DNA from: Imbricaverruca yamaguchii
Taxonomy: Eukaryota; Arthropoda; Thecostraca; Neoverrucidae
Reading direction: 5' to 3'
Length of the DNA: 64,000 nucleotides
Assembly: GCA_034440575.1 (NCBI GenBank)
Contig: JAOTOL010001476.1
Location: 275,501 to 339,500 of the forward strand
Every line of letters starts with the position of its first letter. Positions within the stretch are counted from its first letter, which is position 1. The translations under genes and the position numbers were made by a program. Below the pieces are notes generated by a model. That model ran no database searches and was not told where the DNA came from. It saw nothing but the letters and a program-made list of their open reading frames with translations. Positions 47,255-59,700 of this stretch are shown here, one piece after another.

Positions 47255-47457
47255 GCGAATGTCAGCACATACCAGACAGCAGCAGCACATACCAGACAGC
47301 AGCAGCACAGGTCCAGGGAGGCGCCGAGCGCGGCGAATGTCTGGGGTCAGCACATACCAGACAGCAGCAGCACAGGTCCAGGGAGGCGCCGAGCGCGGCG
47401 AATGTCTGGGGTCAGCACATACCAAACAGCAGCAGCACAGGTCCAGGGAGGCGCCGA
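47255..47457. repeat. ~68-bp triplicate with a donor-like GTATGT
   Basis: GAGCGCGGCGAATGTCTGGG, GTCAGCACATACCAGACAGC and AGCAGCACAGGTCCAGGGAG repeat about three times. On the minus strand each contains CTGTCTG|GTATGTGCTG, a donor lookalike. Confidence 0.9.
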
Positions 47458-47499
47458 CCCGACTCCGCGCCTCCACACACCTCTCACAAGCTGGCGGCG

Positions 47500-47645
47500 C
47501 CGGCAGCTCACTGGGTAAGCTGCGCGTCTGGAAAGCCAGAGGCACGGGGGCTCGATTTCCCGAGACGTCCGCCCCTCCTGCCAGGGTGAGAGGCAGGCGA
47601 CGCCATGTGGCCTCAGCTGCTGAGTGCGTCCTAAAGCCACAATCC
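47500..47645 (+). mobile_element. tRNA-derived SINE
   Basis: A-box-like GCAGCTCACTGGGTAAGCTG and B-box-like GGGGCTCGATTTCC lie about 30 nt apart, followed by a body ending GTGCGTCCTAAAGCC. That last string is the same 3' module as the TCGTAAAACC/CCCTAAAGCC SINE tails elsewhere in the window. Confidence 0.65.
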
Positions 47646-47688
47646 AATCGACATCACAAGTTGGCCACCCAGGCCCACGGTCGCCAGC

Positions 47689-47788
47689 CTACCGCCGCCG
47701 ACTCTCGGCCGTGAAGGACGTGTGACGAACGTGCCGCGACACCGGCAGCCCTGATGTGAACATGTAGACCGGGAAACGCCCCTCGCGC
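47689..47788 (-). CDS. Candidate terminal exon embedded at the end of an array
   Basis: Acceptor ACACGTTCAG|G followed by an open frame REGRFPVYMFTSGLPV and a distinct tail SRHVRHTSFTAES, then TAG. The first 16 codons and the acceptor recur in each unit of the adjoining ~70-bp array (47.79-48.44 kb). The tail and stop occur only here, at the downstream end. No upstream exon is identified, so the exon reading is an inference. Confidence 0.35.
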
Positions 47789-48445
47789 CTGAACGTGTCC
47801 CCCCCCCCACAACACCGGCAGCCCTGATGTGAACATTTAGACCGGGAAACGCCCCTCGTGCCTGAACGTGTCCCCCCCACACCACCGGCAGCCCTGATGT
47901 GAACATTTATACCTGGAAACGCCCCTCGCGTCTGAACGTGTCCCCCCCCCACAACACCGGCAGCCCTGATGTGAACATTTATACCGGGAAACGCCCCTCG
48001 CGCCTGAACGTGTCCCCCCACAACACCGGCAGCCCTGATGTGAACATGTAGACCGGGAAACGCCCCTCGCGCCTGAACGTGTCCCCCCACAACACCGGCA
48101 GCCCTGATGTGAACATGTAGACCGGGAAACGCCCCTCGCGCCTGAACGTGTCCCCCCCACAACACCGGCAGCCCTGATGTGAACATGTAGACCGGGAAAC
48201 GCCCCTCGCGCCTGAACGTGTCCCCCCCCCCCCCACAACACCGGCAGCCCTGATGTGAACATGTAGACCGGGAAACGCCCTCGCGCCTGAACGTGTCCCC
48301 CCACAACACCGGCAGCCCTGATGTGAACATGTAGACCGGGAAACGCCCCTCGCGCCTGAACGTGTCCCCCCCCACAACACCGGGCCCTGATGTGAACATG
48401 TGGACCGGGAAACGCCCCTGCGCCTGAACTGTCCCCCCACAACAC
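47735..48445. repeat. ~70-bp minisatellite with C-tract and acceptor
   Basis: About ten units: GGCAGCCCTGATGTGAACAT, GTAGACCGGGAAACGCCCCT, CGCGCCTGAACGTGTCCCCC. On the minus strand each begins with ACACGTTCAG|GCGCG. The C-run varies from about 6 to 13. Confidence 0.95.
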
Positions 48446-48689
48446 CGGAAAATTCCCAGTATCGTGGGTGGTGAAATGAGGCAGATGAGCACGTCGACAT
48501 AGGTGAGCGGTGGTCACTGCTAGTGATGACAGGTACATCAGCTTCGTACCGTTCGGAGATACCGTCTGATGCACTGTATACCGGCTACCGAGTACCATCC
48601 GATACCAGACGGTGCCATCTGCCGTACTGAATACTGGCTACCGAGTAACATCTGATACCAGAGAGTACGAGCTGATGTACTATACACTG

Positions 48690-49595
48690 GCTACCGACTC
48701 TGTACCGTTCAGAGCAACATCGAATGCACCGTACACAAGTTGCCGAGTACCATCTAATACCAGAGGTGGTGGTCTGATGCACTGTAAACTAGTTACGGAC
48801 TCCGTACCGTTCGGGGTAACATCTGATGCCCCGTACAGAGGTCACCGACTCCGTGCCGTTCGGAGTAACATCTGATGCACCGTACAGAGGTCACCGACTC
48901 CGTACCGTTCGGAGTAACATCTGATGCACCGTACAGAGGTCCCCGACTCCGTGCCGTTCGGAGTAACATCTGATGCACCGTACAGAGGTCACCGACTCCG
49001 TGCCGTTCGGAGTAACATCTGATGCACCGTACAGAGGTCACAGATTCCGTGCCGTTCGGAGTAACATCTGATGCACCGTACAGAGGTCACCGACTCCGTA
49101 CCGTTCGGAGTAACATCTGATGCACCGTACAGAGGTCACCGACTCCGTGCCGTTCGGAGTAACATCTGATGCACCGTACAGAGGTCACCGACTCCGTGCC
49201 GTTCGGAGTAACATCTGATGCACCGTACAGAGGTCACCGACTCCGTGCCGTTCGGAGTAACATCTGATGCACCGTACAGAGGTCACCGACTCCGTGCCGT
49301 TCGGAGTAACATCTGATGCACCGTACAGAGGTCACCGACTCCGTGCCGTTCGGAGTAACATCTGATGCACCGTACAGAGGTCACAGATTCCGTGCCGTTC
49401 GGAGTAACATCTGATGCACCGTACAGAGGTCACCGACTCCGTGCCGTTCGGATTAACATCTGATGCACCGTACAGAGGTCACCGACTCCGTACCGTTCGG
49501 AGTAACATCTGATGCACCGTACAGAGGTCACCGACTCCGTGCCGTTCGGATTAACATCTGATGCACCGTACAGAGGTCACAGATTCCGTGCCATT
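48690..49595. repeat. 49-bp minisatellite
   Basis: About 17 highly uniform copies of GTACAGAGGTCACCGACTCC plus GTGCCGTTCGGAGTAACATC and TGATGCACC. Diverged units extend back to about 48,530. Confidence 0.96.
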
Positions 49596-49603
49596 CGAAA
49601 GCA

Positions 49604-49650
49604 CCACCGGTTGGTTGGTTATTTGGGCTTAGGGGCGCATCGACTGGAGA
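49604..49650 (-). mobile_element. SINE 3' tail fragment
   Basis: GGTTGGTTGGTTATTTGGGC plus TTAGGGGCGCATCGAC, the conserved SINE tail module, sits at the end of the 49-bp array. Confidence 0.6.
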
Positions 49651-49967
49651 GCACCACCGGATATACACAGGTCACTGACTGTATCGCTCATTGCACCATA
49701 CGATGTACTACGCAAGGGTCACTGACCATGCATCGTTCAGAGTACTATCTGGCGTAGTGGATAAAGTTACCCACTGTTTGGCACACAATGCAGGACGGGG
49801 TACCGAGTGTCACACAACATATTTCCAACTTGGTTGCCAGAGTGGAAAAGTATTCTTCATAAGGTGCAATAGGAGATGGAAACTAAAATGAGAACCAAGT
49901 GGAATGCATTACTTCATAACAAATTACGCTTGCCAAGACAAGCTTTGCGTATTCGTGAATGGCAGAT

Positions 49968-50010
49968 ACAAATATATACATTATATACATATATATATAT
50001 ATATATATGC
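49968..50010. repeat. (TA)n-rich microsatellite
   Basis: ATATATACATTATATACATA followed by about ten TA repeats. Confidence 0.9.
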
Positions 50011-50394
50011 GATATCCCAATGTTTTATGTTTCCGCTGAATAAATATTGGGTGTAGGAACAGAAGGAGGAAGCAGATAATTTCTGATCATATTTGGAGGT
50101 CGGGGTGAAGGAGTATTCATAGCTGGGAGTCACATTCCATCAGAACACCAAAATATTGGAATAACAGGTACCAATGTCATAAACGGTAGCTGCCACCACG
50201 GAGACAATGACTTTCCACTCTGTTCACTGTGCCGTTCAAAGGAAGACTGGTCAGTAACCGGACACGGTACAGCGTCTGTCCACCGTGGCAGTCTGTGTAC
50301 GGACCAGCTCAGTGCCAGGCAGTCTTTTTGTGGTCTGTGTGGTCTTCAGCTTGTGTTCAGATCACAGTCCGAATATACGCCTGCATTAGGTATT

Positions 50395-50562
50395 CAGGCC
50401 TGCAGGCTGTGTTCAGGTCCATATTCTGTGTTCAGGCCCACAGTCTATGTTCAGACCCACAGTCTATGTTCAGGCCCACAATCTGTGTTCAGACCCATAG
50501 TCTGTGTTCAGGCCCACAGTCTGTGTTGAGATCCACAGTCTGTGTTGATCCCTATGGTCTGT
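50395..50562. repeat. ~20-bp minisatellite
   Basis: Eight or so copies of GTGTTCAGGCCCACAGTCT, just downstream of the INTS15 stop (minus-strand sense). Confidence 0.9.
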
Positions 50563-50623
50563 AATTGGCTCACATGTGCTAAATCCTACAGTTGTCAGTG
50601 TCCAGGCCGATTAGCCCGAATAT

Positions 50624-50721
50624 TCAGTCTTCCGGTGGCAGGTGCGCCTCCTGCTTCCGCAGAATGATCCGGATGAGTTTGGTCGGGTACAGCCTCTCCA
50701 GAATACCGCGCAGGTTCTCCT
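50624..50721 (-). CDS. INTS15: INTS15 terminal exon with TGA
   Basis: 98 nt. Acceptor CTCTTTCCTCAG|AGGAG; encodes ENLRGILERLYPTKLIRIIL then RKQEAHLPPED and TGA. Two decayed partial copies of the acceptor and exon start lie just upstream, at about 50795-50840 and 50850-50885. Confidence 0.85.
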
Positions 50722-53700
50722 CTGAGGAAAGAGGTCAGGTCAACTACAACTGCTTAATACAACTCAAGTTTTCCTTAGAGGCCAGAGGGCAGGAATTATC
50801 GGTCAGCTATAATCCCTCCAATATTCCACGCACGTTCTCACCTGGGCACGTCAATTCAGCTATACTTCTCCAGAATATGGAGAAGCTACACTTCAAAAGG
50901 GGTGACGTACAGCTATAATTCACCCCTTCGTCCGACCACCCACGTCTGCACGTCTGGTAGGCTGTGCCGCCACAGCCGCCCGACCACTCACGTCTGGTAG
51001 GCTGTGCCGCCCGACCACTCACGTCTGGCAGGCTGTGTCGCCCGACCACTCACGTCTGGCAGGCTGTGTCGCCCGACCACTCACGTCTGGCAGGCTGTGC
51101 CGCCCGACCACTCACGTCTGGTAGGCTGTGCCGCCCGACCACTCACGTCTGGCAGGCTGTGCCGCCCGACACTCACGTCTGGAAGTTTCGCCCGACCACT
51201 CACGTCTGGTAGGCTGTGCCGCCCGACCACTCACGTTTGGTAGGCTGTGCCGCCCGACCACTCACCTTTAAAGGGTTTTTCTGCCAACGCCCGACCACTC
51301 ACGTCTGGCAGGCTGTGCCGTCCGACCACTCACGTCTGGTAGGCTGTGCCGTCCGACCACTCACGTCTGGCAGGCTGTGTCGCCCGACCACTCACGTCTG
51401 GCCTGGTAGGCTGTGCCGCCCGACATCACGTCTGGTAGGCTTGTCCCGACCGGCTGTTGCCCGACCACTCACGTCTTGCACGTCTGGTAGGCTGTGCCGC
51501 CCGACCACTCACGTCTGGTAGGCTGTGCCGCCCGACCACTCACGTCTGGTAGGCTGTGCCGCCCGACCACTCACGTCTGGTAGGCTGTGCCGCCCGACCA
51601 CTCACGTCTGGTAGGCTGTGCCGCCCGACCACTCACGTCTGGTAGGCTGTGCCGCCCGACCACTCACGTCTGCCCGTCTGGTAGGCTGCGCCGTCGAGCG
51701 CGTCAGCCTGGCAGGCCACCTGGAACAGCTGGGCCATGCGGTCGAGCGCCAGCAGACAGCCGCCGGTGGGCTGGACGGCGGCGGCGCCAGGGCCCGGCCG
51801 GCCGCACCCGGCCTCCACCAGGTGGTCGGCCAGTCGCGACAGCTCGGCGAACGTCACCCAGGCCGGCTCGTCGGGCCGCCGGCACTCCGACTGCGGCTGC
51901 TGTGGCGGCGACACGGGGGTACTGTCAGCGAGCTGACCACGGGGGTACTGTCAGCGGACCGACCACGGGGGTACTGTCAGCGGGCCGACCACGGGGGGAC
52001 TGTCAGCGAGCTGACCACGGGGGGGGCTGTCGGCGGACCGACCACGGGGGTACTGTCAGCGGACCGACCACGGGGGGCACTGTCAGCTGACCGACCACGG
52101 GGGACTGTCAGTGGACTGACCATGGGGGTACTGTCAGGGACCGATCACGGGGGTACTGTCAGCGGGCCGACTACGGGGGTACTGTCAGCAGACCGACCAC
52201 GGGGACTGTCCGCGGACCGACCACGGGGGACTGTCAGCGGACCGACCACGGGGGTAATGTAAGCGGACCGACCACGGGGTACTGTCAGCGGGCCGACCAC
52301 GGGGGGGGGCTGTCAGCGGACCGACCACGGGGGTACTGTCAGCGGACCGACCACGGGGGTACTGTCAGCGGACCGACCACGGGGGGACTGTCAGCGGACC
52401 GACCACGGGGGTACTGTCAGCGGACCGACCACGGGGGTACTGTCAGCGGACCGACCACGGGGGGCTGTCAGCGGACCGACCACGGGGGACTGTCAGCGGG
52501 CCGACCACGGGGGGGGCTGTCAGCGGACCGACCACGGGGGTACTGTCAGCGGACCGACCACGGGGGTACTGTCAGCGGACCGACCACGGGGGTACTGTCA
52601 GCGGACCGACCACGGGGGTACTGTCAGCGGACCGACCACGGGGGTACTGTCAGCGGACCGACCACGGGGGGGCTGTCAGCGGACCGACCACGGGGGTACT
52701 GTCAGCGGGCCGACCACGGGGGGGCTGTCAGCGGACCGACCACGGGGGGTACTGTCAGCGGACCGACCACGGGGGTACTGTCAGCGGACCGACCACGGGG
52801 GGTACTGTCAGCGGACCGACCACGGGGGACTGTCAGCGGACCGACCACGGGGGGACTGTCAGCGGACCGACCACGGGGGGTACTGTCAGCGGACCGACCA
52901 CGGGAGGTACTGTCAGCGGACCGACCACGGAGGTACTGTCAACGGACCGACCACGGGGGGACTGTCAGCAGACCGACCACGGGGGGACTGTCAGTGGACT
53001 GACCATGGAGGTACTGTCAGGGGACCGACCACGGGGGTACTGTCAGCGGGCCGACTACGGGGGGACTGTCCGCGGACCGACCACGGGGGTACTGTCAGCG
53101 GACCGACCACGGGGGACTGTCAGCGGACCGACCACGGGGGTACTGTCAACGGACCGACCACGGGGTACTGTCAGCGGACCGACCACGGGGGGGACTGTCA
53201 GCGGACCGACCACGGGGGGACTGTCAGCGGACCGACCACGGGGGGGACTGTCAGCGGACCGACCACGGGAGGACTGTCAGCGGACCGACCACGGGGGGGT
53301 GTCAGCGGACCGACCACGGGGGGACTGTCAGCGGACCGACCACGGGGGTACTGTCAGCGGACCGACCACGGGGGGTACTGTCAGCGGACCGACCACGGGG
53401 GACTGTCAGCGGACCGACCACGGGGGACTGTCAGTGGACTGACCATGGGGTACTGTCAGGGGACCGACCACGGGGGTACTGTCAGCGGACCGACCACGGG
53501 GGACTGTCAGCGGACCGATCACGGGGGACTGTCAGCGGACCGACCACGGGGGACTGTCAGCGGACCGACCACGGGGGACTGTCAGCGGACCGACCACGGG
53601 GGGTACTGTCAGCGGACCGACCACGGAGGTACTGTCAGCGGACCGACCACGGGGGGACTGTCAGCGGACCGACCACGGGGGACCGGGGTACTGTCAGCGG

Positions 53701-56700
53701 ACCGACCACGGGGGTACTGTCAGCGGACCGACCACGGGGGGACTGTCAGCGGACCGATCACGGGGGACTGTCAGCGGACCGACCACGGGGGTACTGTCAG
53801 CGGACCGACCACGGGGACTGTCAGCAGACCGACCACGGGGGTACTGTCAGCGGGCCGACCACGGGGGGCTGTCAGCGGACCGACCACGGGGGTACTGTCA
53901 GCGGACCGACCACGGGGGGGTACTGTCAGCGGACCGACCACGGGGGACTGTCAGCGGACCGACCACGGGGGGGACTGTCAGCGGACCGACCACGGGGGAC
54001 TGTCAGCGGACCGACCACGGGGGGACTGTCAGCGGACCGACCACGGGGGACTGTCAGCGGACCGACCACGGGGGGGGGACTGTCAGCGGACCGACCACGG
54101 GGGACTGTCAGCGGACCGACCACGGGGGGTACTGTCAGCGGACCGACCACGGGGATACTGTCAGCGGACCGACCACGGGGGTACTGTCAGCGGACCGACC
54201 ACGGGGATACTGTCAGCGGACCGACCACGGGGGGTACTGTCAGCGGACCGACCACGGGGGGGACTATCAGCGGGCCGACCACGGGTGGACTGTCAGCGGA
54301 CCGACCACGGGGGGTACTGTCAGCGGGCCGACCACGGGGGGTACTGTCAGCGGACCGACCACGGGGGGGTACTGTCAGCGGACCGACCACGGGGGACTGT
54401 CAGCGGACCGACCACGGGGGTACTGTCAGCGGACCGACCACGGAGGTGCTGTCAGCGGACTGACCACAGGGGACTGTCAGCTGACCGACCACAGGGGACT
54501 GTCAGCGGACCGACCACGGGGGTACTGTCAGCGGACCGACCACGGGGGTACTGTCAGCGGACCGACCACGGGGGTACTGTCAGCGGACCGACCACGGGGG
54601 TACTGTCAGCGGACCGACCACGGGGGGTACTGTCAGCGGACCGACCACGGGGGACTGTCAGCGGACCGACCACGGGGGACTGTCAGCGGACTGACCACGG
54701 GGGTACTGTCAGCGGACCGACCACGGGGGTACTGTCAGCGGACCGACCACGGGGGTACTGTCAGCGGGCCGACCACGGGGGTACTGTCAGCGGACCGACC
54801 ACGGGGGTACTGTCAGCGGACCGACCACGGGGGTACTGTCAGCGGACCGACCACGGGGGTGCTGTCAGCGGACCGACCACGGGGGACCGTCAGCGGACCG
54901 ACCACGGGGATACTGTCAGCGGGCCGACCACGGGGGACTGTCAGCGGACCGACCACGGGGGACTGTCAGCGGACCGACCACGGGGGGACTGTCAGCGGAC
55001 CGACCACGGGGATACTGTCAGCGGACCGACCAAGGGGGGACTGTCAGCGGACCGACCACGGGGGACTGTCAGCGGACCGACCACGGGGACTGTCAGCGGA
55101 CCGATCACGGGGGTACTGTCAGCGGACCGACCACGGGGGACTGTCAGCGGACCGACCACGGGGGGACTGTCAGCGGACCGACCACGGGGGACTGTCAGCG
55201 GGCTGACCACGGGGGTACTGTCAGCGGACCGACTACGGGGGGGGGACTGTCAGCGGACCGACCACGGGGGGACTGTCAGCGGACCGACCACTGGGGGACT
55301 GTCAGCGGACCGACCACGGGGGTACTGTCAGCGGACTGACCACGGGGGGGGACTGTCAGCGGACAGACCACGGGGGTACTGTCAGCGGACTGACCACGGG
55401 GGTACTGTCAGCGGACCGACCACGAGGGTACTGTCAGCGGACCGACCACTGGGGGACTGTCAGCGGACCGACTACGGGGGGGTACTGTCAGCGGACCGAC
55501 CACGGGGGTACTGTCAGCGGACCACCCACGTGGGCACGAAGCGAGTGCTACAGGGACGGATGCGGTGGTGGATACGGATGCGGTGGAGGAGGGGGAATCG
55601 CTGCCAATATGGGCACCGATGACGTGGAGGAACCGCTGGAACGGACATAGGAAAACACGGGGTGCTACCAAGGCCGACACAGATGGCACGGCTTGGGACG
55701 TATGCAGGGAAATTCATGCTGCGATTACGGGAAGTCTCTTACGTGACAATGACAATGAGGCCCAGCCCCCATTTTGAAAGAAAAACATTCACGCTCCAAA
55801 ATGTTGTAAGTGAAAACAGGATTTTCCAGACAAAAGGAAAGCAATCAGTCTTGTTCATCACTACGCTTGTCGGCAAAACATCGCAGCAATTAATATTATC
55901 ATGTCCTGCTCCTTGTATTATCTGAAGATTTCCCGTCACACAACACAAGCTTACAGCTTTGGTTTATCCAAGTCAATAACTCGAATAACCGTGAAGATAT
56001 TTGATATAGGTAAGTAGGCAGGCACCTACATAGTCAGGTAATACCAACTCTCATATTTTCTAGCCAAACACGCAGTCAATTCCATCCGGATAGCAGCGAA
56101 GAGCTTTAAAGAAAATCCTTCGTGGAATAAAAAAATCACTGCGCTCCGCTAACCAAATAAAGGAATTCACCTTTACCAGCCCGACCGCGTACGAAGGTCC
56201 GTTCTTGGATTCAATGGATTCACCGCTCTCCAGTTCCCACTCCGGCCGGAGTTATTTAAACCATTGCCACGAAAAGCCATGGATAATGCATTTCTTTTTG
56301 CTTCTTTGGAGAACATGTTCTGCATCAAGTGGGATAGATAAAACCGTTCACATTTGCATTATTAAGCAGTCAGGAGAGCTATACATAAAAGATATCGGAA
56401 GGATTTTCCCCATGAAAATTGCCTGAATGGTACCAAAACGTTCCTAAAACCTGCTAACACTGCTCCAAAATGAAGCTCCATAGAACCAAAAATTTCACCT
56501 TTTTTTCGATTTCATGACTTATATTGTTTCCGAATTTCATCAACAAGCGGGAATAGTTGCATTTATGCCACTCCGACCACGAGGTTTCCCTACTACGGAC
56601 AAATTCAGATTTACGTGTGTTGACCTAATCTTCTACACTCTTATAAGCCTCATTCTGATCCAATTATTAATTTCTTCCCATAATCCTGATTATTATTAGT

Positions 56701-59700
56701 TGAGAAAAAGGTTCCCTGTAATTCTCTTGGCAATTTTCTCCAACTTATTTTCATTTTTTGGTATTTCATAGCAATCATGGTGCGAAATGAGACGCTAATT
56801 TCCTCTCGTCTGTGACGATAGTATGTTTTACAGCGGCAATTTGTCCGCCCGTCTAGTCGCTTTTCATCCTTCCAAGTCATTCTTTGCTGCAACTGAACAT
56901 TCCCGACATGAACTAAAAGGTGCATCGAAATACACTTAATATTAATAAGAATTGACTTGCACAATTTTTCTCAGCTTTCTCATTTGAATAAAAAAATTGT
57001 TTCATGGTCGAGAGAATAAAAGACTTTAGACGAATTGTTTTAGTATAACTTGCCTTAAACCATTATGTATTCAGAAACCCATGTCCCGAAGCAACATTTT
57101 AGACCCTCCCATATATTAGTCGGTGCACGAACGTCCTGCTCTTGAGGTATGTTGTGAATTCGTATTAATTGTGCGGTGTTGTTATGTCAGGAGTGACAGG
57201 TATTGATATATAAACTTGGTTGTCATCGATTAAGTATAATTTTGTGATCATTTTCTCTACCATTGCTCAGGAAGTTGCCTTATAAGTCATCCACGTAACG
57301 TGGATGACTTCAAACGACGATGTGTGGTGGACCTCATCTGGTTGTCTGTGAGACACTAGGATAGGAACCTAACAAATGATTTGAAGGCGTTTTATTCTTG
57401 AAGAAGAAGAATCTCAGGTTATTTTACGACGCATTCAGCCTCAAGGTTGTATAGCGCCGCCACCCTATATCACACCGATTGGTCGTGGGTGGACTATGCA
57501 AATGCCGCCGGCCGCGAGATTCGAGTCCCACGCTCCGCCATCTAAGCTAGCGAGGCCCCCGGGTTTGTATTCTTCATTCCAGGAAACATCACTGCATTTT
57601 TCAAAATGTACACAATTCATTATTTATAAAATGTATATACTCCATTACTTGGTACCTCAATATACACCCCATAATTTGGCAAACTGGGAAATTACACACT
57701 CCATTACATGGTGCTTCTCAAGATTATACGCTCCATACTCTGGCAAGCCAAAAAATTATGCACTCCGAATCCAAGACCGAGAAGTGAAAATCCAACAGTG
57801 GTCTGTGGTGACCTGTGATGACCTCAACCAGTCTGTGGTGACCTGTGGTGACCTCCACCAGTCCGTGGTGCCCTGTGACCAGTGGCGGCGGCCTCACCAG
57901 CAGACTAGTGATGAGCAGGAAGTGGATGCGCGCCATGGGCGCCGCCAGGTGCGCCAGTTTGGCCTGCGACTCGAGGCCGCAGTAGACGGTCCAGCGCCAC
58001 AGGCCGGCCACCGGACAGCAGGCGTAGTCGGCCGGCGACCAGCGCAGCGGCACCAGCGGCAGCGGCCACGGCTCGGCCGCCGACTGGGACTCCCACCAGC
58101 GCAGGATCTGCTGACGGCCGGCACAGTCATACTGCCGCCACATACAGCTGCCAGCCGGCAGTCATACTGCCGCCACATACAGCTGCCAGCCGCCACAGTC
58201 ACACTGCTGTCGTACTGCCGCCACAGTCATACTGCTGTCGTACTGCCGCCACATACTGCTGTCGTACTGCCGCCAGCCGCCACAGTCATACTGCTGCCAC
58301 ATAAGGCCGCCACAGTCATACTGCTGTCGTGTTGCCGCCAGTCATACTGCTGTCGTACTGCCGCGACAGTCATACTGCTGTCGTACTGCCGCCACAGTCA
58401 TACTGCTGTCGTACTGCCGCCACAGTCATACTGCTGTCGTACTGCCGCCACAGTCATACTGCTGTCGTACTGCCGCCACATACTGCTGTCGTACTGCCGC
58501 CAGCCGCCACAGTCATACTGCTGCCACATACAGCTGCCAGCCGCCACAGTCATACTGCTGTCGTACTGCCGCCACATACTGCTGTCGTACTGCTGCCAGC
58601 CGGCACAGTCATACTGCTGCGTACAGCCGCCACAGTCATACTGCTGTCGTGTTGCCGCCAGTCATACTGCTGTCGTACTGCCGCAACCCGGCACAGTCAT
58701 ACTGCTGTCGTACTACCGCCACATACTGCTGTCGTACTGCCGCCAGTCGCGCTGTCATACTGCCGCCACGTACTGCCGCCACCCGGCACAGTCATACTGC
58801 TGTCGTACTGCCGCCCACATACTGCTGTCGTACTGCCGCCAGTCATACTGCTGTCGTACTGCCGCCAGCCGGCACAGTCATACTGCTGTCGTACTGCCGC
58901 CAGCCGGCACAGTCATACTGCTGTCGTACTGCCGCCAGTCGGCACAGTCATACTGCTGTCGTACTGCCGCCAGCCGGCACAGTCATACTGCTGTCGTACT
59001 GCCGCCAGCCGGCACAGTCATACTGCTGTCGTACTGCCGCACAGTCATACTGCTGTCGTACTGCCGCCACAGTCATACTGCTGTCGTACTGCCGCACAGT
59101 CATACTGCTGTCGTACTGCCGCCACAGTCATACTGCTGTCGTACTGCCGCCACTGGTCGACGCCACCACAGTCATACTGCCGTCGTACTGCCGCCAGTCA
59201 TACTGCTGTCGTACTGCCGCCACATACTGCTGTCGTACTGCTGCCACCCGGCACAGTCATACTGCCGTCGTACTGTCGCCAGCCGCCACAGTCATACTGC
59301 TGTCGTACTGCTGCCAGCCGCCACAGTCATACTGCTGTCGTACTGCCGTCAGCCGGCACAGTCATACTGCTGTCGTACTGCCGCCACATACTGCTGTCGT
59401 ACTGCCGCCAGCCGGCACAGTCATACTGCTGTCGTACTGCCGTCAGCCGGCACAGTCATACTGCTGTCGTACTGCCGCCACATACTGCTGTCGTACTGCT
59501 GCCACCCGGCACAGTCATACTGCGCCACATACAGCCGCCAGCCGCCACAGTTATACTGCTGTCGTGTTGCCGCCAGTCATACTGCTGTCGTACTGCCGCG
59601 ACATACTGCCGCAACCGGCACAGTCATACTGCTGTCGTACTACCGCCACATACTGCTGTCGTACTGCCGCCAGTCATACTGCTGTCGTACTGCCGCCACA

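Noticed and set aside
51912..55520. CRISPR-like regular array
   Set aside because: Head-to-tail repeats without unique spacers, in a eukaryotic intron; no cas genes.
53445..55622. 725-codon plus-strand frame
   Set aside because: Repeat artefact of the G-tract array; variable G-runs would constantly shift the frame.
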